Numbered from the stretch's first letter, positions 23,427-36,854 are shown. The stretch: DNA of 64,000 nucleotides from Cornus controversa (GCA_026545225.1 CM048848.1:20252806-20316805); one strand, 5' to 3'. The notes: generated from the sequence alone by a model not told the origin. Made by a program: numbers and translations.

Positions 23427-24924
23427 TGATAGGCGTTGAATGTTACGCATTCTAACCTCTTAACTTATGTATTTTATTCTCTTAGTGATAGATTATTTTG
23501 TTATTTTACTTTGTTTTAGTATTTTCTGTATTTTCAGGGGCTTAATGATTATTTCAGTTAAAACCATGATTTTGGACATTTAAAGAAGTCATCCAAGATG
23601 GTTAGATGAAGCCTACATCAAGGAGATTCATTCAACCATTTATTTCAACTCAAATCAGCCCAAGGAAGAAGTCCAAGAGAATTACAACTGCTTAAGAAGG
23701 TTTCGGGCCTGAAGCCCAAATCTGCGCATAATATAGTCTTAATCCCATTTTGGAAAATGGACCAGAAGTCTTAATTTCGAGTCTCAAATCGACTTAATTT
23801 TTACACTCGGTTAAACGAAATTTGATTCTGCACACTTTTGTATTTCACAAAAATTCCGTGAATCGGACTTCTAGTGGGTCAAAAGTTGGGCCGAACGTCA
23901 GTAGGAAAAACCCACCTGATTAGTGCTGCGGGAAAACCTAATTAATTCCTAATTGGATTAGGACTTTGATGTATTCTCTTGGGGCATAAAGTGAAGAATT
24001 CGAGGCTGAGTGAGAGAGAGATTACAGAGATTGGAGAGTCTGAGAGGGCTGAGAAGAGAATAGAAATATATTTGCAGAGCCATTGGAGAACGAAGTCATA
24101 CGCATAATTCATGAAGATGATGTCTTCTTCCTCAACAGTTGAAGTTGCTTCTTCTACCATGAGCGGCTAGTTCATCCACTAGAGTTTTGATCTAGCCCTA
24201 CCAAAGCATCAATGGTTTGATTGTTTTAATTATTGGGGACCTTTATATACATGCATAGATTGTGTAATCCAGAGGATTCTTATTATAAAATTGAGCAATA
24301 AAAGTCTTGTAAATTCAGTTTCAATGATTTCTTATCTTATCTTAGATATTTAGTTATTGTTATTGAACTCAATCTCTCTTATTTTCTGTGATCATGAGAG
24401 CGATTATTACACAATGGTAATCACTGAATATATCATTAAAAGCTTTGATGGATTATGCCTAGAGAAGATAAACCATACTGCACCCTAGATTAGAGTAGTT
24501 AGGAAGATGGCCCATGCCAATCGAAGATAGTCCATGACTTAGCCTTAATCATATGTTATCTTCTTAATGGATGAAGGTGAGCTTGTAGCCACTGACACCA
24601 CTTATGCATGATGTAATTCCCCATAGTTGATTCAATTGACCATTGATTGTGGAGTTAGTGGTGAAGTCAAATACCCTAGAATTCTCTTATCTTCACTATC
24701 TATTTTACTTTGATTTATTTTATTTTACTTTTAATTAGTTTAAAAATCAGATTTCTTCTCTTTATAAATTTAATTAGAATTAATTCCGTATTCCAACTCG
24801 TCAGACCATAATCTCTGAGGTACGATACCCCTTTCGATAGCCCTATTCTACAAGGAATTTGTTCTATTGCGAAGTGTGGAAATTTTTAATTGACATAGTT
24901 TTTGAGTCACTCACACACGAATCA
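23427..24924 (+). repeat. 3' LTR of B2 (family B)
   Basis: It is 1498 bases, TGATAGGCGTTGAATG to CACACGAATCA. The following GCAAT would be the right target duplication; the left copy is outside the window. Confidence 0.88.
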
Positions 24925-26162
24925 GCAATCCATTCAAGCCCACATTTTATATTCATTGCATAAAATATAACTCATGTCTATCAACTACGTGTCATGCTCC
25001 CTAGCATTCTACTTGCAAGCTTAAAAGCTCAATTCGTTCACGTCATGGCATACACATCAATTGTAACTTGACAACCATATATAACATAAATCATACGCAT
25101 AGCACATTTCCATCATACATGTAACATATAACAAAGATCTAAAACAGATAATTATCCACACAAGTCATGTAATTAGCTTAAGTTACACATAAGACTCAAC
25201 ACGCCTTCTTGGATTTGGTTCCCACTCACACACATCATCAAATACATGCCAAAGCTCCATATCCCAATTTCTAGTTATTTTAGGGCTACTAACCCACCGG
25301 TAACCAACCCATCTTGCGCAAGTTTGAGGCCTATCAGCCTCATGGGATATGTTCCCCTGCTACTTTCACTTGAGCCACTTCTAAGACACACCCCACACTC
25401 ACACAAAATATTTCACATTTTTGCACACATATTCACAAGTTAGATGCATTGCACCCATTATATATCCTAATTCAATCTTAGTATGTCACACAAGGCTCAT
25501 AAGAATATATATAGATACTTAACCCCCAAAAGTAGGTTTTCATCATTTATTTCCCAAAATCCCATATATGCACTTTAAGCTCTATTTTACACATATATGC
25601 AATTCATGCAATATAAAACATATACTAATCATTTCTAGCAAGAAAAACATATATACATCACTTTAAAATATAAATTTCATCACAAATCATACACTTTCAT
25701 ATATCACATGAAAAGAAAATATCTATTTTATGCTTAGACATGAAATCTCACTAGAATAAGAAAACACAACACACACCCCCTACCTCAAGAGATCAAATCT
25801 CTATCAAATCTCCAAAGCTATAAAAAACTCTTAACCTCTTTCTTTGTTCAGTTCAAAATGATGCCCTTTTTATGTAGAGCACACTTCCCTTCTTCGGCGC
25901 CTTCCAAATCAAGCCCTAACACCTTCTAATTCTAGAGAGAAGAAGAAGAACACAAAGAAAAGAGAGAAGAGAGGTTCACGGCTGATTTGAGAGAGGAAAT
26001 AAGTTGTAAATATCTGTCTTTATAAGCCCTAGGGCACAAAAAGACCAAAAAGCCCCTAGTTAACTTAACGTACCTTCCCGACCTCCGTTTTTGAATATAA
26101 AAGAAGCACATAAATTCATTTCAAATTCAAATTCATAAATAATTTCAAATTCATTGAACGAA
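24925..26162. other. Gene-free, probably LTR-derived sequence
   Basis: No ORF of interest. The minus strand has CTTATAAA (26019-26026) followed by an A/G/C-rich leader-like stretch, as in chromovirus-type LTRs. The segment ends abruptly against T RNase H at about 26162. It could be part of a minus-strand LTR, but no terminus was found, so this is tentative. Confidence 0.35.
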
Positions 26163-28900
26163 ATTCACCACCTCACCAAGCATCCAGAAAGGACTGGTTT
26201 TGATATTACATACTTGAGAGGGTCAACTCTTACAATGAGGTGTATTATATGTGCCAATAAATAGTGCCTTAATTTCTTGGAGGCAAAGACTAGTGCGAGA
26301 CACATTTTCTCAATCAGAGGATACTTCAACTCTATTGGCGTGAGCCTACGACTTAAGTAATATAATGCCTTCTCCTTGTGCTCTTCATTATTTTGTGCAA
26401 GAAGGGCACTAAGAGATTCTTCTTGCGTGGCAATGTAAAGTATGAGAGGTTTTCTACATACAGGTGCCCCCAACATTGGAGGATTAAGAAGGTATTGCTT
26501 AATACTATCAAAATTATTTTGACAAGCTTGATCCCACTCGAATGGGACATCCTTATTCATGAGTCGGTTGAAAGGTTGACAACGACCGGCCAAATTTGAG
26601 ATAAATCGATGGATGAAAGTAAGTTGGCCTTCCAGGCTTTAAAGCTCGCGTAAATTCTTAGGTGGTGGCATCTTTTGTATGGCATCAACTTTAGATGGAA
26701 AGATTTCGATACCGTAATGGTGAACCACGTACCCAAGGAATTTTTTGGAAGTAACACCAAACGCACACTTGAGAGGATTCATTTTGAGTTGGTATTTTCT
26801 AAGATGATTGAAAATTATACGAAGATCTTGTAAATGACCTTCTCTTTTCTTTGTCTTAACCACAAGGTCATTGACATAACACTCAACAATTTTGTGAAGT
26901 ATGTCATCGAAGATTCTTTGCATGGCGCGTTGGTATGTTGCCCTCACATTCTTAAGTCCAAAAGGCATAACTTTATAACAATAAATACCTTTTGGGGTGT
27001 GGAATGCAGTTAGCTCTTCGTTTTTCAGAGTCATCCTAATCTGGTTATACCCAGAATAATAATCCATGAAAGAAAGAGTTTCATGTCCAGTTGTTGCATC
27101 GACAGTGAGCTTCGGGATAGGAAGAGGAAAATCATCCTTTGGACATGCCTCGCTTAGGTCACCAAAATCTACACAGATTCATATCTGCCCATTCTTCTTT
27201 TTCACTAGCACAATACTCGAAATCCATGTCGGATACTTGACCTCCCGAATAAATCCAACATCAATCAATTTGTTGAGTTCTTCTTCTATCTTTGGGATAA
27301 GTTCTGGACGGAAGAAACGTTGAGATTGTTTAATTGGACGTGTCCCATATTTGACAGCAATGTTATGGACTGTGATTTTAGGGTCAAGACTTGGCATTTC
27401 CTTGTATGTCCAAGCAAATATGTCCTTGTCTTTTGACAGTAATTGAAAGTAGTCATTTTCTTCAGAGGCACTTAAAAATGAACTAACAAAAATTGGTTTA
27501 GGTTGGTCCATCATCCCCAAATTGAATTCCTTGAGTTAATTAACAGTTGTTTTCCCCCCGACTTCAAGTGTTGAGGGAGCTTCTTTGATCTCATCACCAG
27601 AATCTAATTGTTCTTCGACAACAATGTGATAAGTAGTGGCGTAAAATACTTCATCCTTCCTTTCATCCATGTCAAACTCCTGAGACTGGGTAGTGAACAC
27701 AATAGTTCGTCTTTTTAGTTTTAGTGTAACGTCATTAGTGACGTCCACCTCTGTTTTACGTTTCATTCGTGAGGGAATCAAACTCTGAATGTCACTATCT
27801 GTCACTCTGTTGGCACCAGTTCTCCCTAGTTCTTTTTCCTCATTTCTTGTTACCAATACTTCTCTCAGAGCTTTAATTCGAGAAAAGATAGACTTTCAAG
27901 GTCGAGGCTATGAAGATCTTTTTCTTTGGGTAAGATAATTTATTCTCTTGAAGACGGAAGTACATGGTGAATTATTGATATGTGAACTTGAGGTATTCAA
28001 TATTTGAGTTGATGGGCCCAACCTGTCGAATATAGATACTCTAGTGCGTGAAACCTCTAAACGATCAAAAACTGATTTGTGAGAAATAGAATGTTGATAT
28101 TCACTGTCACCCACCTCTTCAATGCCAATATACAAAGTGTTTAACTTTTTATCCTTCTTTACGATTTGGATTCGGATAGGTTTAGTTGATTTGAAACCAA
28201 GACCAGTCTTGGGTGGAATTATCCTATGCCCTTGTTCCCTCAATTTCTTTTATGTCTCATTGAGGCAATGTATTTTCTTGCCAGTAAGTTCGAGACTGAG
28301 TTTTCCAAGGCTTGTGGGATTTGTAAAATCATACCCGGACTTAGCCAAAAGTTGGGATGCCTTTGGATCAAACCCTTCATCAGTTTTTTGTATTGGAAGG
28401 AATCCATGTTCAACTGGAGCTTTTGATGGTTGGACGAATCCTTTTAATGGAAGTTTAGTAGGAGTAGATTTTTTAATCTTTGTGAGGGGAAGACTTAATA
28501 CTTCTCTCAAGATTTGTAAATCTTATTTTTTATTTTTATACAAGATAACTTTAACTTAACTTCTTTAGTTTCAAGTATCTCCACGATCGGTAATTGCCCT
28601 CCTTGTCATTGAGATTCTAGAACATACTTAAAAATTGGCATAGTATGATGCGTTTTAACCACGACCTCTTGCTTTTGAGTTACCTTTGCATACTCAACCT
28701 CTCGTGCAGATGGAAGGTTTGTTGTAGAGATGCTCAAAGATGTGTCTGGCTTGATGTAAAATTTGCATCTGTAAAATGAGCTTCTACTTCAGTAAATGGC
28801 TTGTTATCTGCCACAACTGTCTGCACACCATTCTTGCAAAACTTGAAACAATGATGAAGAGTTGATGGAACAACACCATTATCATGAACCCAGGGTCATC
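26163..28900 (-). pseudogene. Pol of T: RT and RNase H (degenerate)
   Basis: From 28900 downward the reading begins just after the protease (RPWVHDNGVVPS restored across B3) and runs through a variable linker with KLNTLYIGIEEVG. RT follows from about 27520 (DIFAWTYKEMPSLDP, RFFRPELIPKIEEELNKLI, SSIVLVKKKNG, DYYSGYNQIRM, MPFGLKN). The catalytic motif reads YVND at 26867-26878 instead of YVDD, which should abolish activity. The thumb (MNPLKCAFGVTSKKFLG) and RNase H (ALYYLSRRLTP, YPLIEKMCLALVFA) follow to 26165. The word choice is that of the Tat/Ogre lineage. Confidence 0.8.
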
Positions 28901-30430
28901 TGATAGGCGTTGAATGTTACGCATTCTAGCCTCTTAACTTATGTATTTTATTCTCTTAGTGATAGATTATTTTGTTATTTTACTTTGTTTTAGTGTTTTC
29001 TGTATTTTCAAGGCCTTAATGATTATTTCAGTTAAAACCAAATTTTTGGGCTTTTAAAGAAGACATCCAAGATGATGAGTTGAAGCCTACATCAAGGAGA
29101 TTCACTCAACCATTTATTTTAACTCAAATCAGCCCAAGAAAGAGGTCCAAGAGAATTACAACTGCTTAAGAAGGTTTCGGGCCTGAAGCCCAAATCTGCG
29201 CATAATGCAATCTTAATCCCATTTTGGAAAATGGACTAGAAGTCTTATTTCCGAGCCTCAAATCGACATTATTTCCATATAAGGTTGAACGAAATTCGAT
29301 TCTGCACACTTTTGTATTTCACAAAAATTCCGTAAATCGGACTTCTATTGGGTCAAAAGTTGGGCCGAAGTCAGCAGGAAAAACCCACCTGATTAGTCTT
29401 GCGGGAAACCCTAATTTATTCCTAATTGGATTAGGACTTTGGTATATTCTCTTGGGGAATAAAGTAAAGACTTGGACGCTGAGTTGGGAGAGCTTACAGA
29501 GAGATTAGACAGAGAGAACAGAGCTTGGAGAGTCTGAGAGGGCTGAGAAAAGAACAAAAACATATTGCAGAGCCATTGGAGAACGAAGTCATACGCATAA
29601 TTCAGAAAGAGGATGTCTTCTTCCTCAACAGTTGAAGCTTCTTCTTCTACCATGAGCGGCTAGTTCATCCACTAGGGTTTTGATGTAGCCCTAACAAAGC
29701 ATCAATGGTTTGATTGTTTTAATTATTGGGGACCTTTATATACATGCATAGATTGTGTAATTCAGAGGATTCTTATTATAGAATTGAGCAATAAAAGTCT
29801 TGTAACTTCAGTTTCAATGATTTCTTATCTTGTCTTAGATATTTAGTTGTTGTTATTGAACTCAATCTCTCTTATTTTCTGTGATCATGAGAGAGATTAT
29901 TACACAATGGTAATCACTGAATATATTGTTATGAGCTTTGATGGATTATGCCTAGAGAAGATGAACCATATTGCACCCTAGATTAGAGTAGTTAGGCAGA
30001 TGGCCCATGCCAATCGAAGATAGTCCATGGCTTAGCCTTAATCATATGTTATTATCTTGACGGATGAAGGTGAGCTTGTAGCACCGACACCACTTATGCA
30101 TGATGTAATTTCCCTATAGTTGATTCAATTGACCATTGATTGTGGAGTTAGTGGTGAAGTCAAACACCCTAGATTTCTGTCCTATTATCTTCATTATCTA
30201 TTTACCTTTGATTTATTTTATTTTACTTTTTTAATTAGTTTAGTTTAAAAATCAGAATTATTTTCTTATAAATTTAATTAGAATTAATTCCGTATTCCAA
30301 CTCATCAGACCATAATCCCTGAGGTACGATACCCCTTTCGATAGCCCTATTCTGCAAGGAATTCGTTCTATTGCGAAATGTGGAAAGTTTTAATTGATAT
30401 ACTTTTTGAGTCACACTCACACACGAATCA
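28901..30430 (+). repeat. 5' LTR of B3 (family B)
   Basis: It is 1530 bases, TGATAGGCGTTGAATG to ACACGAATCA, directly followed by the primer site. It supplies promoter and polyadenylation signals by family analogy. Confidence 0.9.
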
Positions 30431-30435
30431 ATTTT

Positions 30436-30453
30436 TGGCGCCGTTGCCGGGGA
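30436..30453 (+). other. Primer binding site of B3, tRNA-Asp type
   Basis: TGGCGCCGTTGCCGGGGA complements the 3' end of plant tRNA-Asp (CCA end included) over all 18 bases, five bases after the LTR. Confidence 0.88.
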
Positions 30454-30575
30454 TTATCTATTTGATTGATTGAATTTTACAGAATTATTTTTAATTGGAT
30501 TTTTAGTTTAGGAAATTTTTATATTTTATTTGTAATTTTGTTTTTGTTTTCTTTTCAGGTGCTTTTGGCTAATAT

Positions 30576-33500
30576 ATGCAAGGTCGTCGTTCTGTAGCTG
30601 ATCCTTTGATACCTCTTGATCCTGAGCCTGAACGTACTCTTAGACAACAGAGGAACATCCCTGTTGATACAATTGTGCAAGAGGAATAATTAATTGAAGA
30701 CATGGCAGAAGAGAGGAATAACAATCTTGTTCCTAATGCTGACGGAGAAAGTGCTAGATTGCTGAGGGACTACTATGTTCCTGAGACATATACCTCGCCA
30801 ACAGGTTTTCAATTGCCCAATGTCACAGCACAGAATTATGAGATCAAGTCCAGCATTATTCAGATGCTACCATCTTATTTTGGGCTGACTCAAGAAGACC
30901 CTTACAAGCATCTGGATGACTTCATTGAAGTGTGCTCAACTACAAAAATTCACAACTTCTCTGAAGATGCTTTTAGAATGAGACTTTTTCCATTCTCTCT
31001 GAAAGACAAAGCAAAGTATTGGTTCAACTCTCTACCGGCTGGTTCTATCACGACTTGGACTCAGATGCAACATGAGTTTCTCAAGAAGTATTTTCCGATA
31101 GGGAAGACCAATCAGTTCAGACGTTCTATTACTGGTTTCTCCCAACATGAGGGGGAACAATTTTATGAGACATGGGAAAGATTCAAGGACCTTCTTAGGA
31201 AGTGTCCCCATCATCAAGTTCCTAAGTGGCAACTAGTGCAAAGGTTTCATGAAGGGCTCACAGAAGCCAACAGACAGATGGTTGATGCGTCATGTGGAGG
31301 TACTTTTATGTTGAAGAGTGAAGAAGAGGCATGGACCTTATTTGAAAATCTTAGTGACATTTGTCCTCTACTCGTTCTAGCAGACCTGCCACTACAAGGA
31401 AGACTGATGGAATTTATGAGGTTGGTGCTTCAGAAGCTATACCAACTAATATTGATTTAATTGCACAAAAGGTGGCAGCAATTATGGCTGCCAATCAAAC
31501 TCCTTCTGCTTCAAATTCTTCATTGCTAGGCCCTTGTGAATTTTGCTCTAGTCCTATGCATAATGTGAGCAATTGTCCTTCAGTGGGGCAATTTTCTAGA
31601 TATTCAACATGAGCAAGTTCAAGCTACTGTCACTGGACCAATGAGTCCTCCACGAGGTAATACTTACAATCCCACATGGAGGAATCATCCTGATTTTTCT
31701 TACAGTAATCAAGGGGCAGCAATGCAACCATCATATCAACCTAGGACTTTTGTGCCTCAACAACAATATCAAACACAAAGTCCTATGGCCCAAATAATTT
31801 CTGCTATTGAAGACAAGCTGACTCTTACCTTGTCCAAATTTGACAAGCTTGATTCTCTTATAGAGACAGTGCAAGCTACTGCAGCAACAGTATAATCTAC
31901 AGTTCAGCTAGTGCACTCGCATTCTCAATCCATTACCAAACTGGAATCTCAGTTTGGACAGCTTGCTACTTCATTGAGTAGAAGAGAAGAAGGGAAGCTC
32001 CCTAATCAACCAATTGCTAATCCAAGGGGGATGCAAGCTTCCACAAGCAACCCACACCATGAGCAAGTTTAAGCCATTACCACTTTGAGAAGTGGGAAAA
32101 TAATTGATAATAAGGGGGGTGAGAAGAAAGAAGAAGAAAAAGTGACCACAAGTCCAAATGCTGAAATTCCTTATGAGCCCAAGGCTCCTTTCCCACAACA
32201 TTTCCTAGAAGCATCTAAATTGGGGAAGCAAGGGGACAAGCTGCATGACATGATGGAGGTGTTTCGACAAGTGAAGATTAATTTGCCACTCCTTGATGCC
32301 ATCAAGCAAATTCCTCCTTATGCTAAATTCTTGAAGGACTTGTGCACTCAGAAAAGGCGTTCTAAAAGCCATTTGCCAAAGAAAGTGATGCTGCCACAAT
32401 AAGTAAGTTCAATAATTCAGCAGTGTACTCCTCCCAAGTACAAAGATCCTGGTGCTCCAACTATCTCATGTATTATTAGGGAGCACCATGTGGATAAAGC
32501 TCTTCTTGATTTGGGTGCAAGTGTGAATTTGCTACCCTATTCAGTTCACTTACAATTGGGCTTGGGAGAATTGAAGCCTACCTCAGTGGTATTGCAATTT
32601 GTAGACAGGTCAACAAAGCAGCCCCGAGGAATCATAGAAGATGTGCTCATTAAAGTGGACAAGTTCTACTTTCCTATTGATTTCATTGTGCTTGACACTG
32701 AGCCGGTTCACAATCTGAAGAGGCACATTCCAGTGATCCTTGGTCGACCTTTCTTAGCTACTGCTGATGCTTGCATAAACTGTAGGTCAGAGATCATGGA
32801 TATTTCATTTGGCAATATGAATGTCAAGCTTAATGTGTTCAATGCTATCCAACACCCTCCAGATCAGAGTGATGTGTTCTGCATGGATGATATTGATGAA
32901 TGTGTAGAGGAATTTGTTTCATCCTCTATATCTCGAAACTCCCTGGAGGTATGTAAGTCCCTTTATGACTTTGAGAACATTAATGATGAAGGGTTGTGTG
33001 AAGAAGTGCATGCTATGCTGGAAGTGGATGCTATTCAGAATACTCCACCATGGAGAATTCTAATTGAGCCACTACCTTCTCTCTCTAGCACTCCCCTAGT
33101 GCCTTCATTGGAGTCCCCTCCAGAATTAGAATTGAAGCCCTTGCCTGACAAATTGAAGTATGTATTCTTGGGGGCACAAAAAACTCTTCCTGTTATAATT
33201 GCCTCTGATCTGACAGAAGTTCAAGAGAGGAGCTTAGTAGAGGTTTTATACCAACATCGTGAAGCAATTGGATGGAGTGTTGCTGATCTTAAGGGCATTG
33301 ATCCCTCGATTTGCATGCACAAAATTCATCTGGAAGAAGGATGTAAGCCAACCAGAGAGGCACAGAGGCGACTGAACCCCAACATGAAGGAGGTGGTAAA
33401 GAAAGAGGTTGTCAAGTTACTTGATGCAGGAATCATTTATCCAATTTCTGACAGCACATGGGTGAGTCCGACACAAGTGGTTCCAAAGAAATCTGGTCTT

Positions 33501-34829
33501 ACCATTGTCCCTAACTCTATGGGAGAGCTTGTTCCACAACATACTGCCACAGGATGGAATGTTTGCATTGATTACAGAAAGCTCAATTCTATGACACGGA
33601 AAGATCACTTCCCTCTTCCATTCATTGATCAAATACTTGAAAGGTTAGCTGGTCAGAGCTATTATTGCTTTCTGGATGGCTACTCTGGTTATAACCAGGT
33701 AGCTATGGATCCAGAAGATCAAGAGAAGACCACTTTCACTTATCCCTTTGGTACTTTTGCGTATCGTCGTATGCCTTTTGGATTATGTAATGCTCCGGCG
33801 ACATTCCAGAGGTGTATGATGGCCATCTTTTCTGACATGGTGGAAAAATTCTTGGAGGTGTTTATGGATGACTTCTCTGTTTTTGGATCATCCTTTGAAC
33901 ACTGTTTGAGCAATTTATCACTCGTGCTTCAAAGGTGCCGAGAACGGAATTTGGTACTTAGTTGGGAGAAGAGCCATTTTATGGTGAAAGAAGGTATTGT
34001 ATTGGGCCATATTGTTTCAGAGAGGGGCATTGAAGTTGATAAAGCAAAGATCGACCTAATTGCAACTCTGCCTCATCCAACTTCGGTAAGGCAAGTTCGA
34101 TCTTTCTTAGGCCATGCCGGGTTCTATAGAAGATTCATCAAGGATTTCAGTAAAGTGGCTCGACCATTGTGCCATTTGTTATCTAAAGATGTTCCCTTTA
34201 TCTTTGATGAAGATTGTGTGAAAGCTTTTGAAAAGCTTCGGTCTCTGTTATCTTCTGCACCAATTATGCAATCGCCAAAATGGGCTTTACCTTTTGAAAT
34301 CATGTGTGATGCCTCTGATTATGCAGTGGGAGCAGTGTTGGGACAAAGAGTAGAGAAATGTCCATATGTCATCTATTACGCTAGTAAGACTCTCTCTGAT
34401 GCCCAACTCAATTATACAACCACAGAGAAAGAGCTTCTAGCTGTAGTGTTTGCTTTGGACAAATTTTGTTCTTATTTACTGGGCTCTAAGGTGGTTATCT
34501 ACTCTGATCATGCAGCATTGAGACACTTATTGACAAAGAAAGAAACCAAACCGCGTCTTATTCAATGAATTTTATTGCTGCAAGAATTTGATTTGGATAT
34601 AAAAGACAAAAAGGGGACGGAGAATGTGGTTGCGGATCATTTATCTCGGATTGAGTTTGAGCCGGTGATCGATGAATTACCGATTCGAGACTCATTCCCA
34701 GATGAGCAATTGTTTGGAATTGGTTTTATGAAAGTTAATGGCCAAAGGTTGAAGCATTGTGTGGAAGGATGTGTGCCAAGAAGAGACGTAGAGTCTGTCG
34801 ACTTGACGGATCCCGTCTATCCGACTTAA
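30576..34829 (+). pseudogene. gag-protease-RT-RNase H of B3, integrase core missing, integrase tail kept in frame
   Basis: The start at 30576 (MQGRRSVADPLIPLD) is the likely gag start; a TAA follows near 30687 and the long reading resumes at 30702. In order: gag (FRMRLFPFSLKDKAKYWFNSL), zinc knuckle CEFCSSPMHNVSNC, protease (DLGASVN from 32508, ILGRPFLATA), RT with FMDDFS (33861-33872), RNase H with CDASD, EKELLA and YSDHAAL. A 13-base-scale deletion near 31355 and a one-base insertion near 31598 compensate each other. In-frame stops occur at 31893, 32070, 32400 and 34566. After [10 protein letters not shown] the frame enters [15 protein letters not shown] ... DPVYPT, an integrase C-terminal tail. 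Integrase zinc finger and catalytic core are absent. Confidence 0.88.
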
Positions 34830-35696
34830 TCCCTTCGGAGAGTCAATCGTCTCCTCCGGACGTTAAATTGTAGGTTCTGTATGTATTTCTATATTTTATT
34901 TCCTTTAGTTTTCTTTAATTTTAATTTTTAGTTTTAGTTTTCTTAAGTTTTTCTTCAATTCTAGTTGCGTTTTAATGGTTTTTCTTTGAGTTTTTGATGT
35001 ATAAGTTGCTTCCGGAGGATGCCAAGAGGTGTACCGAGGTATTCGGACTCAAGATGGGTGAAAAATAGTGCTCTCGGTCGACCTTGGGCGATGGAGACTC
35101 AAAAATATCAAGTCTCGGTCGACCTTGGGCGATGGAGGTCCAACAGGCCTTCAAGAGGGGGATCGATCGCCCCATGGTTTTTCAAGTGATCACCCACTAG
35201 CAGGTGGGTGATCGATCGCCCATCCAAGGGGGGATCGATCGCCTAGGCCCATGGAGGGGCTGCCCGAATTTTTAAGGCATATAAAGGCCACTTATCCTCC
35301 TTTGTTGCTACTACTTGCATCCTAGACCTCTTTGAACTCCAATTCAAGTCCTACATCATCCGGAAAATTAATTTCTTCAATTAGTGAGTATTAAACAAGA
35401 AGTCAACATTGATCATCATCAACTTCAACATCAAATTGGATCAAAAAAATCACTAGTTCTCAAAGGAAGCTCTCACTTTTTCAAGTTCAACATCAAAGTA
35501 AGTGAAGTTTTTCCTTGAAGAAATTGTTCAAATCTTTTTGAGGGCTTTTGAAGACCAAGTTTGGGGGATCAATTTGGTATATTTACTTGTTCGATTTGGG
35601 TGAAAAAATTGCCGAAAAGAGGAGGTTGAAGGGTACAAGTTAATTGTGCACGCCAAGTGTTCAATTTAATTCCTCAACCACACTTTTTCTACTTCT
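34830..35696 (+). promoter_or_regulatory. Spacer of B3: palindromes, predicted internal promoter and leader for ORF3
   Basis: Two GGTCGACCTTGGGCGATGGAG copies (about 35075-35135) precede three GGGATCGATCGCC-type palindromes (35158-35245). TATAAAG follows at 35280-35286, about 35 bases after the last palindrome, and then a leader with donor AAA|GTAAGTG at 35498 and AAGTTTGGGGGAT at about 35556. The order matches B2 and B5. The acceptor is uncertain, perhaps the AG at 35656. Confidence 0.55.
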
Positions 35697-36854
35697 ATGG
35701 TACCAAAGAGAGCAAGTCACCAAGGTGCTTCAAGTTCACGTAATCCTCGCCGAGCGAGGCATGATCCGACCACAGGTTCTTCACGATCTCGCCGAGAAGG
35801 TATTCAAGAGAGATGGCATCCAAGGGCGTTGAACTTTGAAACCACGTTTGACATAGCCGAACTTTATGGTATGTTTCCCGAGATACGATGGGGGATTTTT
35901 GACATTCGTCATCGTCGGTCGGCATCCATTTTTGTTCCACTCTCATCTACTATTTACCCGAGGCTTGTCAAGGTATTTTATTAGAACTTAATGCCGACAC
36001 CTGATGAGCGGGATGTGCTTACTTCTTCCATAGATGGAACAATAGTTCGAGTGGACATGTCATCCATTGCCATTGCCATGGGTTGTCCTCATGAGTGCCC
36101 ACATAATTTATCTCATATCTATACTCCTTTACCCGACGAGTTGTCAGTGGGTAATGTGGTTGCACGTTTGTGTGCCAACCAATTTTTCGGGCCGAAAAGG
36201 AATGCAGCTTCCAAGTCTTCAATGCCAAATCATTTATGGTTCCTTAGAGCCTTATATGTCATACATTTTGGGCATTGGCTGTCATTCCCACAGATTGTCT
36301 AGGGCTAGATGGAGAAATTCTATTCTAAAGTTGTGGCCAAGGCACCAGACAGTGCAAGTGACTGGGAGTTTCCATTCCCTACTATTATTCACCAATTGCT
36401 TGTGGCACAGGGGTATGCAGTCCATGAGGACGAGCTTACCTTTCCACGTGATCTTCATTATGGCACGCATGACTGGAATTTGAGCCGATCACATATGCAC
36501 CAGAGAGTCATAGCGGCGCCTGGTGAGGTATCTCGGTTGGCCCAGGGAGGAGAGCATGTAGATATACCACCACCGGTGGAAGATCCAGAAGAGATGGAGG
36601 CAGAGGAAGAGGAGGTGCATGCACAGGCTGGTGGCCATGATTATCAATATTTAGAGGGGCAGATTGCTGGGTTGACAGCCCAGTTTGGCACCCTACAGAC
36701 AGAGGTCTCCACACAGTTTGGTGCAATGAGAACAGAGATGGCGGATCACTTTCGTGACACTCGCCAAGAGAAACTAGAGATGAGGAGGATGATGCGTGCA
36801 CTGATGCATCAAGCAAACTTGGATCCAGATGCTCAGTCACCACCACATCCTTGA
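35697..36854 (+). pseudogene. ORF3 of B3
   Basis: One frame runs throughout: MVPKRASHQGASSSRNPRR to PDAQSPPHP, TGA at 36852. Stops are TAG at 35982 and two TAGs near 36300 (positions that read CAA, TGG and CAG in B2). About 22 residues (the LLKNICPIGHKTER segment kept in B2 and B5) are missing in frame between WFL and RALYVIHF. The domains are a basic N-terminus, a globular centre, an acidic run and a coiled-coil-like end. Function is unknown. A separate promoter is predicted just upstream. Confidence 0.72.

Larger units (their letters stand above)
11211..24924 (+). mobile_element. Element B2: Athila-like family B retrotransposon, right part, containing A1 and A2
   Basis: In order it holds the gag and protease remainder (11211-13252), inserted A2 (13253-18083), RT and RNase H (18084-19675), a spacer with palindromes and promoter (19676-20561), ORF3 (20562-21783), a 3' region and a 3' LTR (23427-24924). 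The 5' LTR, primer site and gag start lie left of A1, outside the window. It has many stop codons and no integrase core. Confidence 0.85.

Noticed and set aside
24925-26162. Host gene between B2 and T
   Set aside because: No ORF above about 65 codons, no splice-consistent coding pattern, and LTR-like promoter features on the minus strand.
35697-36854. ORF3 as an envelope protein
   Set aside because: No signal peptide, membrane segment or cleavage site is visible in any copy. Position alone does not support an envelope role.
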